From an uncultured Anaerobiospirillum sp. (GTDB taxonomy: Bacteria; Pseudomonadota; Gammaproteobacteria; Enterobacterales; Succinivibrionaceae): a DNA stretch of 50,120 nt. The stretch's first letter is position 1. The number at the start of each line of letters is the position of its first letter. The translations under genes were made by a program, and so were the position numbers. The stretch spans positions 1 to 50,120 of the forward strand of contig CALXNP010000005.1 in assembly GCA_944389785.1 (NCBI GenBank), given 5' to 3'. Positions 25,086 to 33,887 of this stretch are shown piece by piece. Below the pieces are notes generated by a model. The model was not told where the DNA came from. It did not search any database and worked only from the letters and a program-made list of their open reading frames with translations.

Positions 25086-27227
25086 TTAACTTATAACTTT
25101 AACTTTAATGCTTGGCTCTAGCTTGTTTTTATTCTCAGGTCTAACTAAGAGATAGAAAAGACCTAATAGTAAGATTATATTCACAACAGTAAAGATATTA
25201 AAGCTAACTACACCCAAAATTAAGCCACCTATTTGATAAATACTCAAAGCCAATAAATAAGCAAAACTTAAAAGATAAGCTACTGAGAATAAAAATAGCT
25301 TTGAAGAATTAAGCTGACGACGCATTGCACCTAAAGCTGCAATACATGGTGTTGAAAATAGATTAAAAGCTAAAAATGCCAATACTGCAACTTCACTTGT
25401 AAATACATTATGTAAAGCCATGCTTAAACCAGCATCATCTTCTGCAACTTCACCTAAACCTAATAATACAGACATAGTACCTACAACATTTTCTTTAGCT
25501 AATAAGCCTGTAACTATAGCCACTGTAGCTTCCCATGAATAAAAACCAAGTGGAATAAAGATAAATGCTATAGCACCACCAATAGCTGCTAAAATTGAAT
25601 CTGAAACATCAACCATAGCAAAACCATTACTTGTAAAATTAAAGCTAGATAAGAACCAAATTAATACTACAGTAGCAAAAATTATAGTACCAGCTTTAGT
25701 AACAAAACTCTTACAGCGATTGTAAGTTGTTCTTAAAGTATTTTTAAGTTTTGGCATATGATAATCAGGTAGCTCAATTACAAAAGGAGATACAGCTTCT
25801 TTAAAGGCTGAAGCCTTTTTTAATAATAAAGCTGTAATAATAATTGAACAAAAAGTTAATACATAAACAAAAGGAGCTACCCAAGCTGCACCATTGAAAA
25901 AAGCTGCTAGAATCATTGTAATAATAGGTAATTTAGCAGAACATGGTACAAAATGAGAAGTCATCACAGTAATACGTCTTTCATTGATATTTTCAATACT
26001 CTTTGTAGCCATAATTGCAGGAACAGCACAGCCTGATGATATAATCATTGGAATAAAGCTTCTGCCAGATAAACCAAAACTTCTAAAAATTCTGTCTAAA
26101 ACAAAGGCAACACGATTCATATAGCCACTTTGCTCAAGCATTGATAATAGCATAAATAACACTATCATTTGTGGCACAAAACCTAACACTGCACCAACAC
26201 CACCTATAATGCCATCAACAACTAAAGAGGATAGCCATTGAGGAGCTTCTATTGATTCTAATAATGAATTTGCAGCATCTGTAGCATAGGTACCAAATAT
26301 TACATCATTAGCGTAATCTGTACCCCAAGTACCAATAGTTGTTACAGCTAAATAATATACAACAAAAATTACAGCTAAAAAAATTGGTATAGCTAAATAT
26401 TTGTTAGTAACAATAGCATCAATTTTTCGACTTATATTTTGTGTAGTTTGACTAAACGTTACAGCTTTATTTACTATATTAGCAATAAAATCATATCTTA
26501 ATTTAGCTAATAATTCATCAGTATCAATTTTATACTCTTGCTCAATGTTAGTTCTAGCACGTATTATTAAACTAAGTAAAGTTTCATCCCTATACTTAGT
26601 TTTAAAAACAGAATCATTTTGTAATAATGACAAAGCTATAAAATAACTACTTTGATTATCTATTTTTAAATGATCTTTAATTAAATTTAAATTATTGTTA
26701 ATAACCTCTTCTTGATAAATTAAATTAGATTTAACTTGCTTTGCGTTTTTTATTGCTTGAATTAACTCTGAAAAGTCACTATCATTTGAAGCACTAATAG
26801 TAACTACTTTACAACCTAGTTGTTTCTCTAATTCTTTAGCATCAATTTGAATATGATTAGCTTTAGCAACATCCATCATATTTAAAGCTATTACCATTTT
26901 TTTATTGAAACTAAATAGTTCAACTGTTAAGGATAATGAGCGTTCAATATGAGCTGCATCTACTATATTTAAAATTACATCATCATCAGAACTATTTAAA
27001 ATAGCCTCACGAGTTACAATTTCTTCAGGTGAATAAGGTGATAATGAATATAGACCTGGCAAATCATTGATAGTAATATTTTCATGTTTAATTCTGCCTG
27101 TAATTTTATCAACGGTTACACCTGGCCAATTACCAACATATTGATCAGATCCTGTTAGTGCATTAAATAAAGTGGATTTACCACAATTTTGATTACCCAC
27201 TAGCAATACATTTAAGTTTTGTCCCAT
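25086..27227 (-). CDS. feoB: Ferrous iron transporter FeoB
   Basis: FeoB imports Fe2+ across the inner membrane and is the main iron route in anaerobes. From the ATG at 27227 it has 713 residues. The N-terminal G-protein domain shows G1 GNQNCGKSTLFN, the G2 region GNWPGVTVDK, G3 DLPGLYSLSPYSPEE and G4 NMMD. The membrane domain has two Gate motifs with conserved Cys (SGCAVPAIMATKS and SCFVPCSAKLP-like HFVPCSAKLPII). The start at 27227 is favoured over 27245 because ggag sits 8 bases before it and the ATG overlaps the feoA stop (taatg), implying translational coupling. There is no FeoC gene beside it. Confidence 0.95.
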   Translation of the reverse strand: MGQNLNVLLVGNQNCGKSTLFNALTGSDQYVGNWPGVTVDKITGRIKHENITINDLPGLYSLSPYSPEEIVTREAILNSSDDDVILNIVDAAHIERSLSLTVELFSFNKKMVIALNMMDVAKANHIQIDAKELEKQLGCKVVTISASNDSDFSELIQAIKNAKQVKSNLIYQEEVINNNLNLIKDHLKIDNQSSYFIALSLLQNDSVFKTKYRDETLLSLIIRARTNIEQEYKIDTDELLAKLRYDFIANIVNKAVTFSQTTQNISRKIDAIVTNKYLAIPIFLAVIFVVYYLAVTTIGTWGTDYANDVIFGTYATDAANSLLESIEAPQWLSSLVVDGIIGGVGAVLGFVPQMIVLFMLLSMLEQSGYMNRVAFVLDRIFRSFGLSGRSFIPMIISSGCAVPAIMATKSIENINERRITVMTSHFVPCSAKLPIITMILAAFFNGAAWVAPFVYVLTFCSIIITALLLKKASAFKEAVSPFVIELPDYHMPKLKNTLRTTYNRCKSFVTKAGTIIFATVVLIWFLSSFNFTSNGFAMVDVSDSILAAIGGAIAFIFIPLGFYSWEATVAIVTGLLAKENVVGTMSVLLGLGEVAEDDAGLSMALHNVFTSEVAVLAFLAFNLFSTPCIAALGAMRRQLNSSKLFLFSVAYLLSFAYLLALSIYQIGGLILGVVSFNIFTVVNIILLLGLFYLLVRPENKNKLEPSIKVKVIS

Positions 27228-27451
27228 TACTCTATCTCCACACATTTAGCATCATCTTTTCTTAAGGTTAAACAATAACCTCTTAAACATACTTCAATAG
27301 GATCACCTAGAGGTGCTATACGTGATAGTGTAACCTTAGTCTTAGGTGTTAACCCCATGTCAAGCAAACGACGCTTTAACGCTACATTATCTGTATGAAT
27401 ACCTACAATATAGCTTTCTTGACCTAAACTTAATATATCTAATGTTTTCAT
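27227..27451 (-). CDS. feoA: FeoA, ferrous iron transport accessory protein
   Basis: This small SH3-like cytoplasmic protein of 74 residues (typical FeoA 75-85) is needed for full FeoB activity in many bacteria. It shows the family pattern: LKRRLLDMGLTPKTKVTLSRIAPLGDPIEVCLRGYCLTLRKDDAKCVEIE in outline, notably RRLLDMGL, APLGDP and the conserved RGYxLxLRK. It is the first gene of the feoAB operon, and its stop codon overlaps the feoB start. A 7+7 inverted repeat 22 bases upstream may control it. Confidence 0.93.
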   Translation of the reverse strand: MKTLDILSLGQESYIVGIHTDNVALKRRLLDMGLTPKTKVTLSRIAPLGDPIEVCLRGYCLTLRKDDAKCVEIE

Positions 27452-27472
27452 ATTTTTACCTATGTCTATATT

Positions 27473-27490
27473 TTAGTTAGCTATAACTAA
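27473..27490. promoter_or_regulatory. Inverted repeat in the feoA leader, possible operator
   Basis: The arms ttagtta (27473-27479) and taactaa (27484-27490) are exact inverted repeats around gcta, placed 22-39 bases upstream of the feoA ATG. On the minus strand it overlaps candidate -10 sequences (taaaat). It does not match the Fur 19-mer consensus. The 13 bases tagttagctataa within it recur at 27665-27677, overlapping the truB -10. Confidence 0.35.
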
Positions 27491-27648
27491 CATACAGTAA
27501 GTCTATGCTAACTTAATTGATTTTTCAAGCACAAAAATACTTTATAAATCTTATGGTTACTTAAATTTATTAAAATATTTACTAAAAAATTTTATTATTG
27601 TTTATTTACTCATCTAAATACTATATGTTTTTCTAATTATAATTAAAT

Positions 27649-27678
27649 TTGTAAGCATTAATACTAGTTAGCTATAAT
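27649..27678 (+). promoter_or_regulatory. Putative truB promoter
   Basis: A -35-like ttgtaa (27649-27654), an 18-base spacer and a perfect -10 tataat (27673-27678) give a start site near 27685, about 44 bases before the truB ATG. Confidence 0.5.
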
Positions 27679-27728
27679 ACACATTCAAGATATTTTGATA
27701 AATATAACCTTTAACTAATTTTTATAAT

Positions 27729-28682
27729 ATGACAAATATGTATAACCTCAAAAGATCAATCAATGGTATCTTACTATTTGATAAACCCCTTGATATAAGC
27801 TCATCATCTGCTATGCTTAAATGTAAAGCTATATTTCAAGCTAAAAAAGCAGGTCATACAGGCAGCTTAGATCCCAAAGCAAGTGGTTTACTACCTATTT
27901 GTATGGGAGAAGCTACTAAATTCTCTTCATATTTTCTAGCAGGTGACAAGGGCTATATTGCTACAGCTAAACTAGGTATTAGAACTACAACCCAAGATAG
28001 TGAAGGTGAAATCATACATAAGCAAGAACTACAAGATGAATACTTAAAATTAGCTGATGTAATTAAGAACTTCATTGGTGAAATAAAACAAACACCTTCA
28101 ATCTACTCTGCTATTAAGGTAAATGGTAAAGCTTTATATAAATATGCAAGAGCTAATGAAAGTGTTGATATTCCTAGCAGACAAGTACATATTTACTCTA
28201 TTAATCTGCTAGATTCTAATATTGATAGCTTTAAAATTGAAGTGAGATGTTCAAAAGGTACTTATATTAGATCGTTAGTTGATGATATAGGACTTGCTTT
28301 AGGTTGTGGTGCTTATGTTACAAGTTTACATAGAACATATGTTCAAGGTTTACCTAGTGCCCCCCTGTATAGCTTAGAAAAACTAAATGAGCTTAAATTA
28401 CAGTGCCAAAAACAAAATGATTTTAGTAAGCTAGATGAATGCCTAATTCCATTAGAACAAGCTTTTAATCACTTAGCACACTTAGATTTACCAGAAGATA
28501 TAGCAAAAAGACTATTAAATGGCTTAAGCCAAAACCTGCACAATAAGGGTTATACTTATGATAAAAGCTTACATACACAAGCAATTATTGCTCTATATTG
28601 TAAACAAAAATTTATTGGTGTAGGTCGCTTTGCTAATGATGATCTTTTAGCTGTACGAATGTTAAGTCAAGTAGATCTATAA
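27729..28682 (+). CDS. truB: tRNA pseudouridine(55) synthase
   Basis: TruB converts U55 in the T-loop of tRNAs to pseudouridine and helps tRNA folding. The 317 residues match E. coli TruB (314). The catalytic Asp is D48 in GHTGSLDPKASGLLP. Other family motifs are GEATKFSSY, QTPSIYSAIKVNGKALYKYAR and CSKGTYIRSLVDDIGLALG. A C-terminal segment of about 65 residues replaces the PUA-like tail and ends near GRFANDDLLAVRMLS. The start could also be the ATG at 27738, and neither has a strong Shine-Dalgarno. It stands outside the usual rbfA-truB-rpsO order. A perfect 12-bp hairpin follows. Confidence 0.93.
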   Translation: MTNMYNLKRSINGILLFDKPLDISSSSAMLKCKAIFQAKKAGHTGSLDPKASGLLPICMGEATKFSSYFLAGDKGYIATAKLGIRTTTQDSEGEIIHKQELQDEYLKLADVIKNFIGEIKQTPSIYSAIKVNGKALYKYARANESVDIPSRQVHIYSINLLDSNIDSFKIEVRCSKGTYIRSLVDDIGLALGCGAYVTSLHRTYVQGLPSAPLYSLEKLNELKLQCQKQNDFSKLDECLIPLEQAFNHLAHLDLPEDIAKRLLNGLSQNLHNKGYTYDKSLHTQAIIALYCKQKFIGVGRFANDDLLAVRMLSQVDL

Positions 28683-28695
28683 GACAATAAAACTA

Positions 28696-28726
28696 TAGGC
28701 AAAATTAAATCACATAATTTTGCCTA
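28696..28726 (+). terminator. Hairpin after truB
   Basis: Perfect 12-bp arms (taggcaaaatta at 28696-28707, taattttgccta at 28715-28726) enclose a 7-base loop, 13 bases after truB. The tail is aaaacct, without a T-run, but the right arm is itself T-rich. It is a moderate terminator or a 3' stabilising structure. Confidence 0.6.
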
Positions 28727-29010
28727 AAACCTTAAAACTTAAATTAGTTATAAAATATAAATTTTAATTTAAAAAAATGATTGGTCTCACATAATTTTTA
28801 TGTTCTAAATCAATAAATTTATAACTAAAAACTACACATAAATTATCAATAGGATCATTTTTGAGCAATATTAAGTAGGATACAAACTATGGTATATATA
28901 AGCTTATAAAAGATAGTGTAATTAAAAATATAATATTAAATATTAACAAGTTAAAATAGAGCTTAAATGAAAAATATCATGTATAAGTAATATTTGTTAT
29001 CTAAAAATAC

Positions 29011-29039
29011 TTGCATCTTAAGTAGTTATATATTAACAT
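29011..29039 (+). promoter_or_regulatory. Putative promoter of the SRP RNA gene
   Basis: The -35-like ttgcat (29011-29016), a 17-base spacer and the -10-like taacat (29034-29039) predict transcription starting near 29046-29053, which fits the 5' end of the SRP RNA. The rest of 28727-29010 is AT-rich and I see no gene in it. Confidence 0.5.
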
Positions 29040-29052
29040 ATGCGTTGTTGTA

Positions 29053-29163
29053 TGGGGGTCTATCAGCCGTTTCGTACTTGTTATTAGATTAATTGGTCAG
29101 GTCCGGAAGGAAGCAGCCAGGTTTAATATTCAAGGTACCGTAACCAAGTTGTTAGATTCCCTC
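29053..29163 (+). ncRNA. ffs: Signal recognition particle 4.5S RNA
   Basis: This small RNA partners with Ffh to target nascent membrane proteins. The universally conserved apical-loop segment is present: ggtcaggtccggaaggaagc at 29095-29114, followed by agcca. The ends pair: gggggtcta at 29054-29062 with tagattccc at 29153-29161 (two G-U). The length of about 110 nt matches the short gammaproteobacterial type without an Alu domain. The next coding gene starts only 18 bases after its 3' end, so processing must separate any read-through transcript. Confidence 0.93.
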
Positions 29164-29180
29164 CACATTCAAGGTATATT

Positions 29181-30482
29181 ATGAGTTCTTTCTCCCCTCT
29201 TCAATCTAAACTTTACGACATAGTACTAAGTGATAGACTTTATGTTGATAAGTCTTCACAATTTGTAGAATTTATTAATTATCTTGAGAAAATACCAAGA
29301 CTTCATCATGCTAATATATATTCTATAGTGCGCCCAAGAGGTTTTTCTCTATCTTTAGCCACAGAGTATATCAAAGCTTTACTTGAAAAAGATGAATTAA
29401 TTACTCTTAAACAAAGTTCAGATCTTAAAGATCAAATACCTTGTTACCCAGTAATTAGACTTGCTCTTAGTAAGATTGATGCTTTAACTCCTAACGATTT
29501 TTCTAAAGCCTTAATTGAATTAATGCAATATCAATTGTGGGAACATCATATCAATACTAATATAGGTTCATATCAAAATCCTAAATCTTGTTTTTTTAAG
29601 CTAATCAAAAAGGTAAGTCAAAGAAGCAATAATCAAGCTGTAATTTTAATTGATAATTATGATGCTCCTTTTATTATGGCCTCTAATATGAGTGATAAAT
29701 ACCAGCAAGAAGCTATTGCCATCTACCTTGATACTTTAAATGCTATAAAATTAGCTGCAGACTCAGTTAATTGGTGTTTACTTACAGGACATATAAAATT
29801 TCCTTTAGCTAATGAATTATCAGAAGGCTTACCCTTAGTAAAAGATATATCCTATAGTACAGTATGTGATACTCTATTTGGTTTTTCACAAGAAGATCTT
29901 TTAGGCACTTTTACTCCTTTAATTAAAAAATATGCTCCACGTCATGGCATTACAACCTCAGAATTTGTTACTGCCCTACATCGTTGTTATGGAGGCTATA
30001 TTTTTTCAGATAGAAAAAAAACTTTGCTTTCTCCAGGCTCTATTAATGCTGTTTTTCAAAATGAAGGAAATATGTTTCCTTATATGGCAGGTGCTGAGCT
30101 TGGATTTTTACAAAAAGCTTTAAATGATGTTAGACCTGATTTACAATGGTTAATTAATAAAGATGGTCAAGACCCTATTTTCTTAGATAATGTACCACTG
30201 CATCCAAAAGAAAAAGACTTTGGCAGTTTATTGTATCAATTAGGTTTTTTGACTATAGATAAAATTACTCGTACTGACGCACAATCACATATTAATTGGC
30301 GTTATAAGTATAAAATTTCAAATCTTGAAGCATATAGGACATTAAAAATTTTATTAAAAGCTGCTAGTAAAGAACTGATGCTCTCTAGCTTTAATCCTTT
30401 AGTGCTACAAGATGGTGAACATGATTTTGATATTTTTGATGATCTATATAGTGAATTGTTAAATGAGTGTTACATTTTTTGA
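29181..30482 (+). CDS. PF09820-type AAA-ATPase-like protein with degenerate Walker motifs
   Basis: The protein (433 aa) follows the plan of the 'predicted AAA-ATPase' family PF09820 common in gut anaerobes: N-terminal LYVDKSSQFVEFIN, then YSIVRPRGFSLSLATEYI at 48-65, LIDNYDAP at 156-163, LTGHIKFP, LFGFSQEDL, and YGGYIFSD with a later SPGSINAVF. The canonical P-loop RPRRFGKSL is changed to RPRGFSLSL, losing the Gly-Lys-Ser, and LIDEYD has become LIDNYD. ATP hydrolysis is therefore unlikely. The C-terminal PD-(D/E)XK nuclease region that often follows is not obvious. It starts right after the SRP RNA and overlaps the HAD gene by 20 bases. This could be a pseudo-enzyme or a toxin-like relic; its role is unknown. 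Confidence 0.75.
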   Translation: MSSFSPLQSKLYDIVLSDRLYVDKSSQFVEFINYLEKIPRLHHANIYSIVRPRGFSLSLATEYIKALLEKDELITLKQSSDLKDQIPCYPVIRLALSKIDALTPNDFSKALIELMQYQLWEHHINTNIGSYQNPKSCFFKLIKKVSQRSNNQAVILIDNYDAPFIMASNMSDKYQQEAIAIYLDTLNAIKLAADSVNWCLLTGHIKFPLANELSEGLPLVKDISYSTVCDTLFGFSQEDLLGTFTPLIKKYAPRHGITTSEFVTALHRCYGGYIFSDRKKTLLSPGSINAVFQNEGNMFPYMAGAELGFLQKALNDVRPDLQWLINKDGQDPIFLDNVPLHPKEKDFGSLLYQLGFLTIDKITRTDAQSHINWRYKYKISNLEAYRTLKILLKAASKELMLSSFNPLVLQDGEHDFDIFDDLYSELLNECYIF

Positions 30483-31125
30483 TATGGATGGCACCTTAGT
30501 GGATGCTGATACCAATTCTTTATTTTTCTCATACATGTATGAGCATAAAATTATTGATGATGAATTCTTAGAGCCTATGCCTAGTTTTCATCAGCGTTAT
30601 TTTACAGGTAGTTTAAAAATTGAGGACTTTATCATGCACTCAATACAACCAATTGTAGGCATGAGTAAAGAACAACGTGATTTTATTGTCAAAGATTGCG
30701 TACAAAAATTAATTCTACCAAAAGTAAAAACAAAAGCTAAAGAAGCAATAGAATTTCATAGAAAAAGACAGGATACTTTAGTTGTAGTTTCTGCTACTGT
30801 AGATTATTTAATTACACAAATAGCACATTGCCTTGATATTGAGCATGTCATTGCAGCCCCTATTGCACTTGATGAAAAAGGTGTAGTACAAAATAAAATT
30901 GCAGGTATTGTACCTTATCAACAAGGAAAAGTAGCTAGAATTTTAGATTTTATCAATAAAAATCAACTAAGCTTAGATGACTCATATGCTTATGGTGATA
31001 GTATCAATGATATAGAGATGTTAAAGCTAGTAACACATGGTTTTTGTGTTGATCCTAGCCTTAACTTACAAAGACATAAAGATTTCAAATTATTTAAATC
31101 TTTAATTTGGAAAGATACAATTTAA
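30463..31125 (+). CDS. HAD-superfamily phosphatase (subfamily IB)
   Basis: This 220-residue cytoplasmic hydrolase is related to phosphoserine phosphatase (TIGR01490-like). HAD motif I is FDMDGTLVDADT with both catalytic aspartates. Motif II is VVVSATVD. Motif III is probably the lysine in QGKVAR. Motif IV is YAYGDSINDIEML. A small helical cap is inserted after motif I (HQRYFTGSLKIEDFIM). It overlaps the PF09820-like gene upstream by 20 bases and ends in a 3-base stop-codon overlap with the convergent membrane-protein gene. The substrate is unknown. Members act on phosphoserine-like or other small phosphomonoesters. Confidence 0.88.
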   Translation: MSVTFFDMDGTLVDADTNSLFFSYMYEHKIIDDEFLEPMPSFHQRYFTGSLKIEDFIMHSIQPIVGMSKEQRDFIVKDCVQKLILPKVKTKAKEAIEFHRKRQDTLVVVSATVDYLITQIAHCLDIEHVIAAPIALDEKGVVQNKIAGIVPYQQGKVARILDFINKNQLSLDDSYAYGDSINDIEMLKLVTHGFCVDPSLNLQRHKDFKLFKSLIWKDTI

Positions 31126-31757
31126 TCTTTATTAGAGCTTTTATTATCTAAACTCTCATTTGTTGCCCCTTGAAAATTTAAAGGGGCAAATACCTTTCTT
31201 TTCTCACTTACTGTTTGATTAGCATGTTCTTCATCAATGCTAAAAAGCTTTTTATTAGTGTAATGCATATATAAAAGCACCACTTGCTCTGGTATAAAGT
31301 TTTTTATATTACCATTTTTAACAGGACCTGTGAAAAATCTTGGTTTAACAGTACCACACTCTTTATAAATGATGGCACACTTTTTATTGTATTTATTAAA
31401 CTTATAACTTACATCTAAAATTACAATAGCATAAGCCTCTAATATTAGAGGTTTACGCTTTTTTCTTAAATTAAATCTTATTATTAAAAAATATACATAA
31501 CGCAAACTATATATAATTAAATATATAAGACACATTAAACTTATGATTAAATGTAGATTATCAAAACGTTGATTATCCTCAAAAGTTGAATGTGAGTCTA
31601 AAATAAGTAAAGCACAAAATAACAATAAAACTATTATAAAGCTTAAAGAGAAACCTTTTTTACAATAAGTATCAACCACATTAAGATTAAGCCTTACTCC
31701 TGCTTGCTCTAAATATGATTGATAATATGTGTAAGCTGGTAGTGAGTCTTTAAACAC
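31122..31757 (-). CDS. Two-TM membrane protein downstream of putP, unrecognised
   Basis: This 211-residue protein has two hydrophobic helices at about 35-53 and 68-95, a very basic linker (FNLRKKRKPL), and a mixed C-terminal domain of about 110 residues with KCAIIYKECGTVKPRFFTG. It ends in a polar tail (NKSSNKD). The starting ATG lies 12 bases after the putP stop, so it is co-transcribed with the proline symporter. Its own stop shares bases with that of the convergent HAD gene. I do not recognise a family. A membrane-anchored regulator or accessory of PutP would be speculation. Confidence 0.65.
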   Translation of the reverse strand: MFKDSLPAYTYYQSYLEQAGVRLNLNVVDTYCKKGFSLSFIIVLLLFCALLILDSHSTFEDNQRFDNLHLIISLMCLIYLIIYSLRYVYFLIIRFNLRKKRKPLILEAYAIVILDVSYKFNKYNKKCAIIYKECGTVKPRFFTGPVKNGNIKNFIPEQVVLLYMHYTNKKLFSIDEEHANQTVSEKRKVFAPLNFQGATNESLDNKSSNKD

Positions 31758-31769
31758 TAGCTACCTCTT

Positions 31770-33248
31770 TTATTTATCCTTAACCTCAGCCCAAAACTGC
31801 TGTTCTAGACTATTATACAATTGCTCATTTTCTTGATTATTTTTTTGTGTTAAATATGAAACTATTATAATCACAATTGTTGAGATAATAAACCCAGGCA
31901 CTAAAGAATATAGATTAAAGAAAGCAAATATTTCCCATACAATGACAGTAACAGCTCCTGCAATCATACCAATAATCGCAGCACTTAAAGTCATTTTTTT
32001 CCAGAATAAAGATAATATTACTGTAGGCCCAAAAGAAGCACCAAAACCAGCCCAAGCGTAAGCTACCAAATATAAAATACCTGAATTTGGATCTAAAGCT
32101 ATAATATAGGCAATAACTGAAACTAACAACAACATAAAGCGACCACACCAAACAAGCTCTGTTTGTGAAGCGTTTTTACGAATTAAACGACTGTAAAAAT
32201 CTGCTGTTAAAGTAGTTGATGCTACTAATAGCTGACAAGATAAGGTACTCATAATAGCTGCTAGAATAGCAGAAAGTAAAATACCTGCAATCCATGGGTT
32301 AAATAAGGTTTTAGCTATAATAATAAAAATTTGCTCATGATTTTTAATTTCAATCTCAGGATGTTTTGCTGCAAAGGCAATACCATAATAACCAACAGCA
32401 CAAGCACCAACAAGACATAAAATCATCCAAGTAATACTGATACGGCGAGCATCTCCCATACCACGCACAGAACCTGCTGCCATAAATCTAACTAAAATGT
32501 GAGGTTGCCCCATATAGCCAAAACCCCAACCTAATAAAGATATAATAGCAATAGCACTAAGATTGTAATTAAAATCATTAAAATGTGTTGCTTTTGCTGC
32601 AATTAATGCATTTGCTGTATCAAAGCCCCCACAATTTAAAATAATAACAATAGGTGTTAATAATAAGGCGAAAATCATTAAAGTAGCTTGTACTGTATCT
32701 GTCCAGCTTACTGCTAAAAAACCACCTAAAAACACATAAAAAATAGTTGATACAGCACCTATTAAGAGTGCATTGCTATAATCAAGCCCAAAAGTTAACT
32801 CAAATAATCTTGCAGCAGATACCATACCAGAAGCACAATACACCACAAAGAAAATTAAAATTACACATGAGGCTACTATAGCAGTAATACGTCTTTTATC
32901 ATTAAAACGCGCTGCAATATAATCAGGTAAAGTTAGAGCATCTGAAGCATTTGCAGTAAATGAACGTAAACGAGCTGCCACAAACTTCCAATTACACCAA
33001 GAACCAATTACTAAACCTATTACAATCCAAGTTTGTGATAAACCTGCAATAAATAAAGCTCCAGGCAATCCCATAAGCAGCCAACCAGACATATCAGAAG
33101 CACCTGCTGATAAAGCTGTAACCACTCTACCTAAACTTCTGCCTCCTAAGACATAATCAGATAAAGATTTAGTCATTCTAGCTGCCACTATACCAATAAT
33201 GAGCATAACTAAAATATAAACAATAAAGGTTGTAGTAGTTGTATACAT
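31770..33248 (-). CDS. putP: Sodium/proline symporter
   Basis: This SSS-family carrier takes up proline with Na+. It has 492 residues from the ATG at 33248; an in-frame TTG two codons upstream is less likely. About 13 TM helices are present. Family motifs visible are MTKSLSDYVLGGRSLG near the N-terminus, GASDMSGWLLMGLPGA, RFNDKRRITAIVASCVILIFF, GGFLAVSWTDTVQA, GYMGQPHILVRFMA and the Na+-site region LSCQLLVASTTLT. These match E. coli PutP (502 residues) closely in order. A paired PutA is not in the window, so it may serve proline scavenging or osmotic protection. It heads a two-gene operon. Confidence 0.92.
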   Translation of the reverse strand: MYTTTTTFIVYILVMLIIGIVAARMTKSLSDYVLGGRSLGRVVTALSAGASDMSGWLLMGLPGALFIAGLSQTWIVIGLVIGSWCNWKFVAARLRSFTANASDALTLPDYIAARFNDKRRITAIVASCVILIFFVVYCASGMVSAARLFELTFGLDYSNALLIGAVSTIFYVFLGGFLAVSWTDTVQATLMIFALLLTPIVIILNCGGFDTANALIAAKATHFNDFNYNLSAIAIISLLGWGFGYMGQPHILVRFMAAGSVRGMGDARRISITWMILCLVGACAVGYYGIAFAAKHPEIEIKNHEQIFIIIAKTLFNPWIAGILLSAILAAIMSTLSCQLLVASTTLTADFYSRLIRKNASQTELVWCGRFMLLLVSVIAYIIALDPNSGILYLVAYAWAGFGASFGPTVILSLFWKKMTLSAAIIGMIAGAVTVIVWEIFAFFNLYSLVPGFIISTIVIIIVSYLTQKNNQENEQLYNSLEQQFWAEVKDK

Positions 33249-33532
33249 GATCAAACTCTTAAATAAATTGTAGCCAAAGTAGCTTGTATTTTAATCTAAA
33301 AAAAACTTTTATCAAATTTTATCATCCAAAAAAGTGCAAAAAGTTACAAAAAGTAATCAAAACTATTAATAAATATAATTTTAACTATTACAAAACCCTT
33401 TTAAACTTAGATATAAAAGCCAATATATATAAAATACATATATTTTTTATATCTAATGCTCTTTTTTAAGAATAAAAAATTAATAAAATCATTGTATTGT
33501 ATAGTTTTTATAAGTAAAATTTGATTTTTTAT
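33249..33532. other. AT-rich region between putP and the secreted-protein operon
   Basis: No supported gene. A 61-codon frame here (33284-33469) starts with TTG, is Lys/Asn/Ile-biased as expected of AT-rich noncoding DNA and has no Shine-Dalgarno. Divergent promoters must lie in this interval and the next, where an FNR-like box is seen. Confidence 0.5.
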
Positions 33533-33546
33533 GTGATCAATATCAA
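33533..33546 (+). promoter_or_regulatory. FNR-like box upstream of the secreted protein-yjjPB operon
   Basis: The bases gtgat-caat-atcaa match the FNR consensus ttgat....atcaa at 9 of 10 positions. A candidate -10 gataat at 33588-33593 would place the transcription start near 33600, so the box would be centred at about -61, the usual place for class I FNR activation. The -35 region is poor (cagcac), as expected of an activator-dependent promoter. This would tie YjjPB export to anaerobiosis. Confidence 0.5.
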
Positions 33547-33641
33547 TATTTGTAGTATCATATGCAGCACAAAATCAATTATATATTGATAATACAGATT
33601 TTTATAAACATTAGTTTTTTTATTTTGCTTTGGAGTTTAAA

Positions 33642-33875
33642 ATGAAAACATTACTATTTTTAGTAACTAGCGTTGCTTTATCAACAAATGCCTTTGCTAC
33701 TATGGAAGCTTCTTGGGATGAAACAGCTTTAAATAGTTCTTCAACTAAAATTAGCTGTCCTACTTATATCTATATAAAGGATCAAAATAATCAACTATCT
33801 CAAAAAGTTTGGGCTCACGAAGTTATTCATCATAAAGGTAGTGTAGTAGATAGTGGTGAGTGTGTTTATCAATAA
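33642..33875 (+). CDS. Small secreted protein with two cysteines, unrecognised
   Basis: The ATG at 33642 is preceded by ttggag, giving 77 residues; the in-frame TTG 12 bases earlier is less likely. A clear signal peptide covers 1-20 (MKTLLFLVTSVALSTNAFA). The mature portion of about 57 residues contains SCPTYIYIKDQNN and ends DSGECVYQ. The two Cys could form a disulfide in the periplasm. A pair of His residues (HEVIHHKG) might bind metal. The gene sits 12 bases before yjjP and behind an FNR-like site, so it may be expressed anaerobically together with the exporter. Function unknown. Confidence 0.65.
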   Translation: MKTLLFLVTSVALSTNAFATMEASWDETALNSSSTKISCPTYIYIKDQNNQLSQKVWAHEVIHHKGSVVDSGECVYQ

Positions 33876-33887
33876 GGATAGACACTT

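Noticed and set aside
27452-27728. Fur box upstream of feoA
   Set aside because: No stretch approaches the gataat repeat consensus; the inverted repeat seen has different arms.
29932-30123. A 63-codon frame inside the PF09820-like gene
   Set aside because: It is a shifted-frame shadow of a gene whose own frame carries recognisable family motifs.
33284-33469. A 61-codon plus-strand frame upstream of the FNR-like box
   Set aside because: It starts with TTG, has no ribosome site, and its Lys/Asn/Ile-rich composition is what random AT-rich DNA gives.
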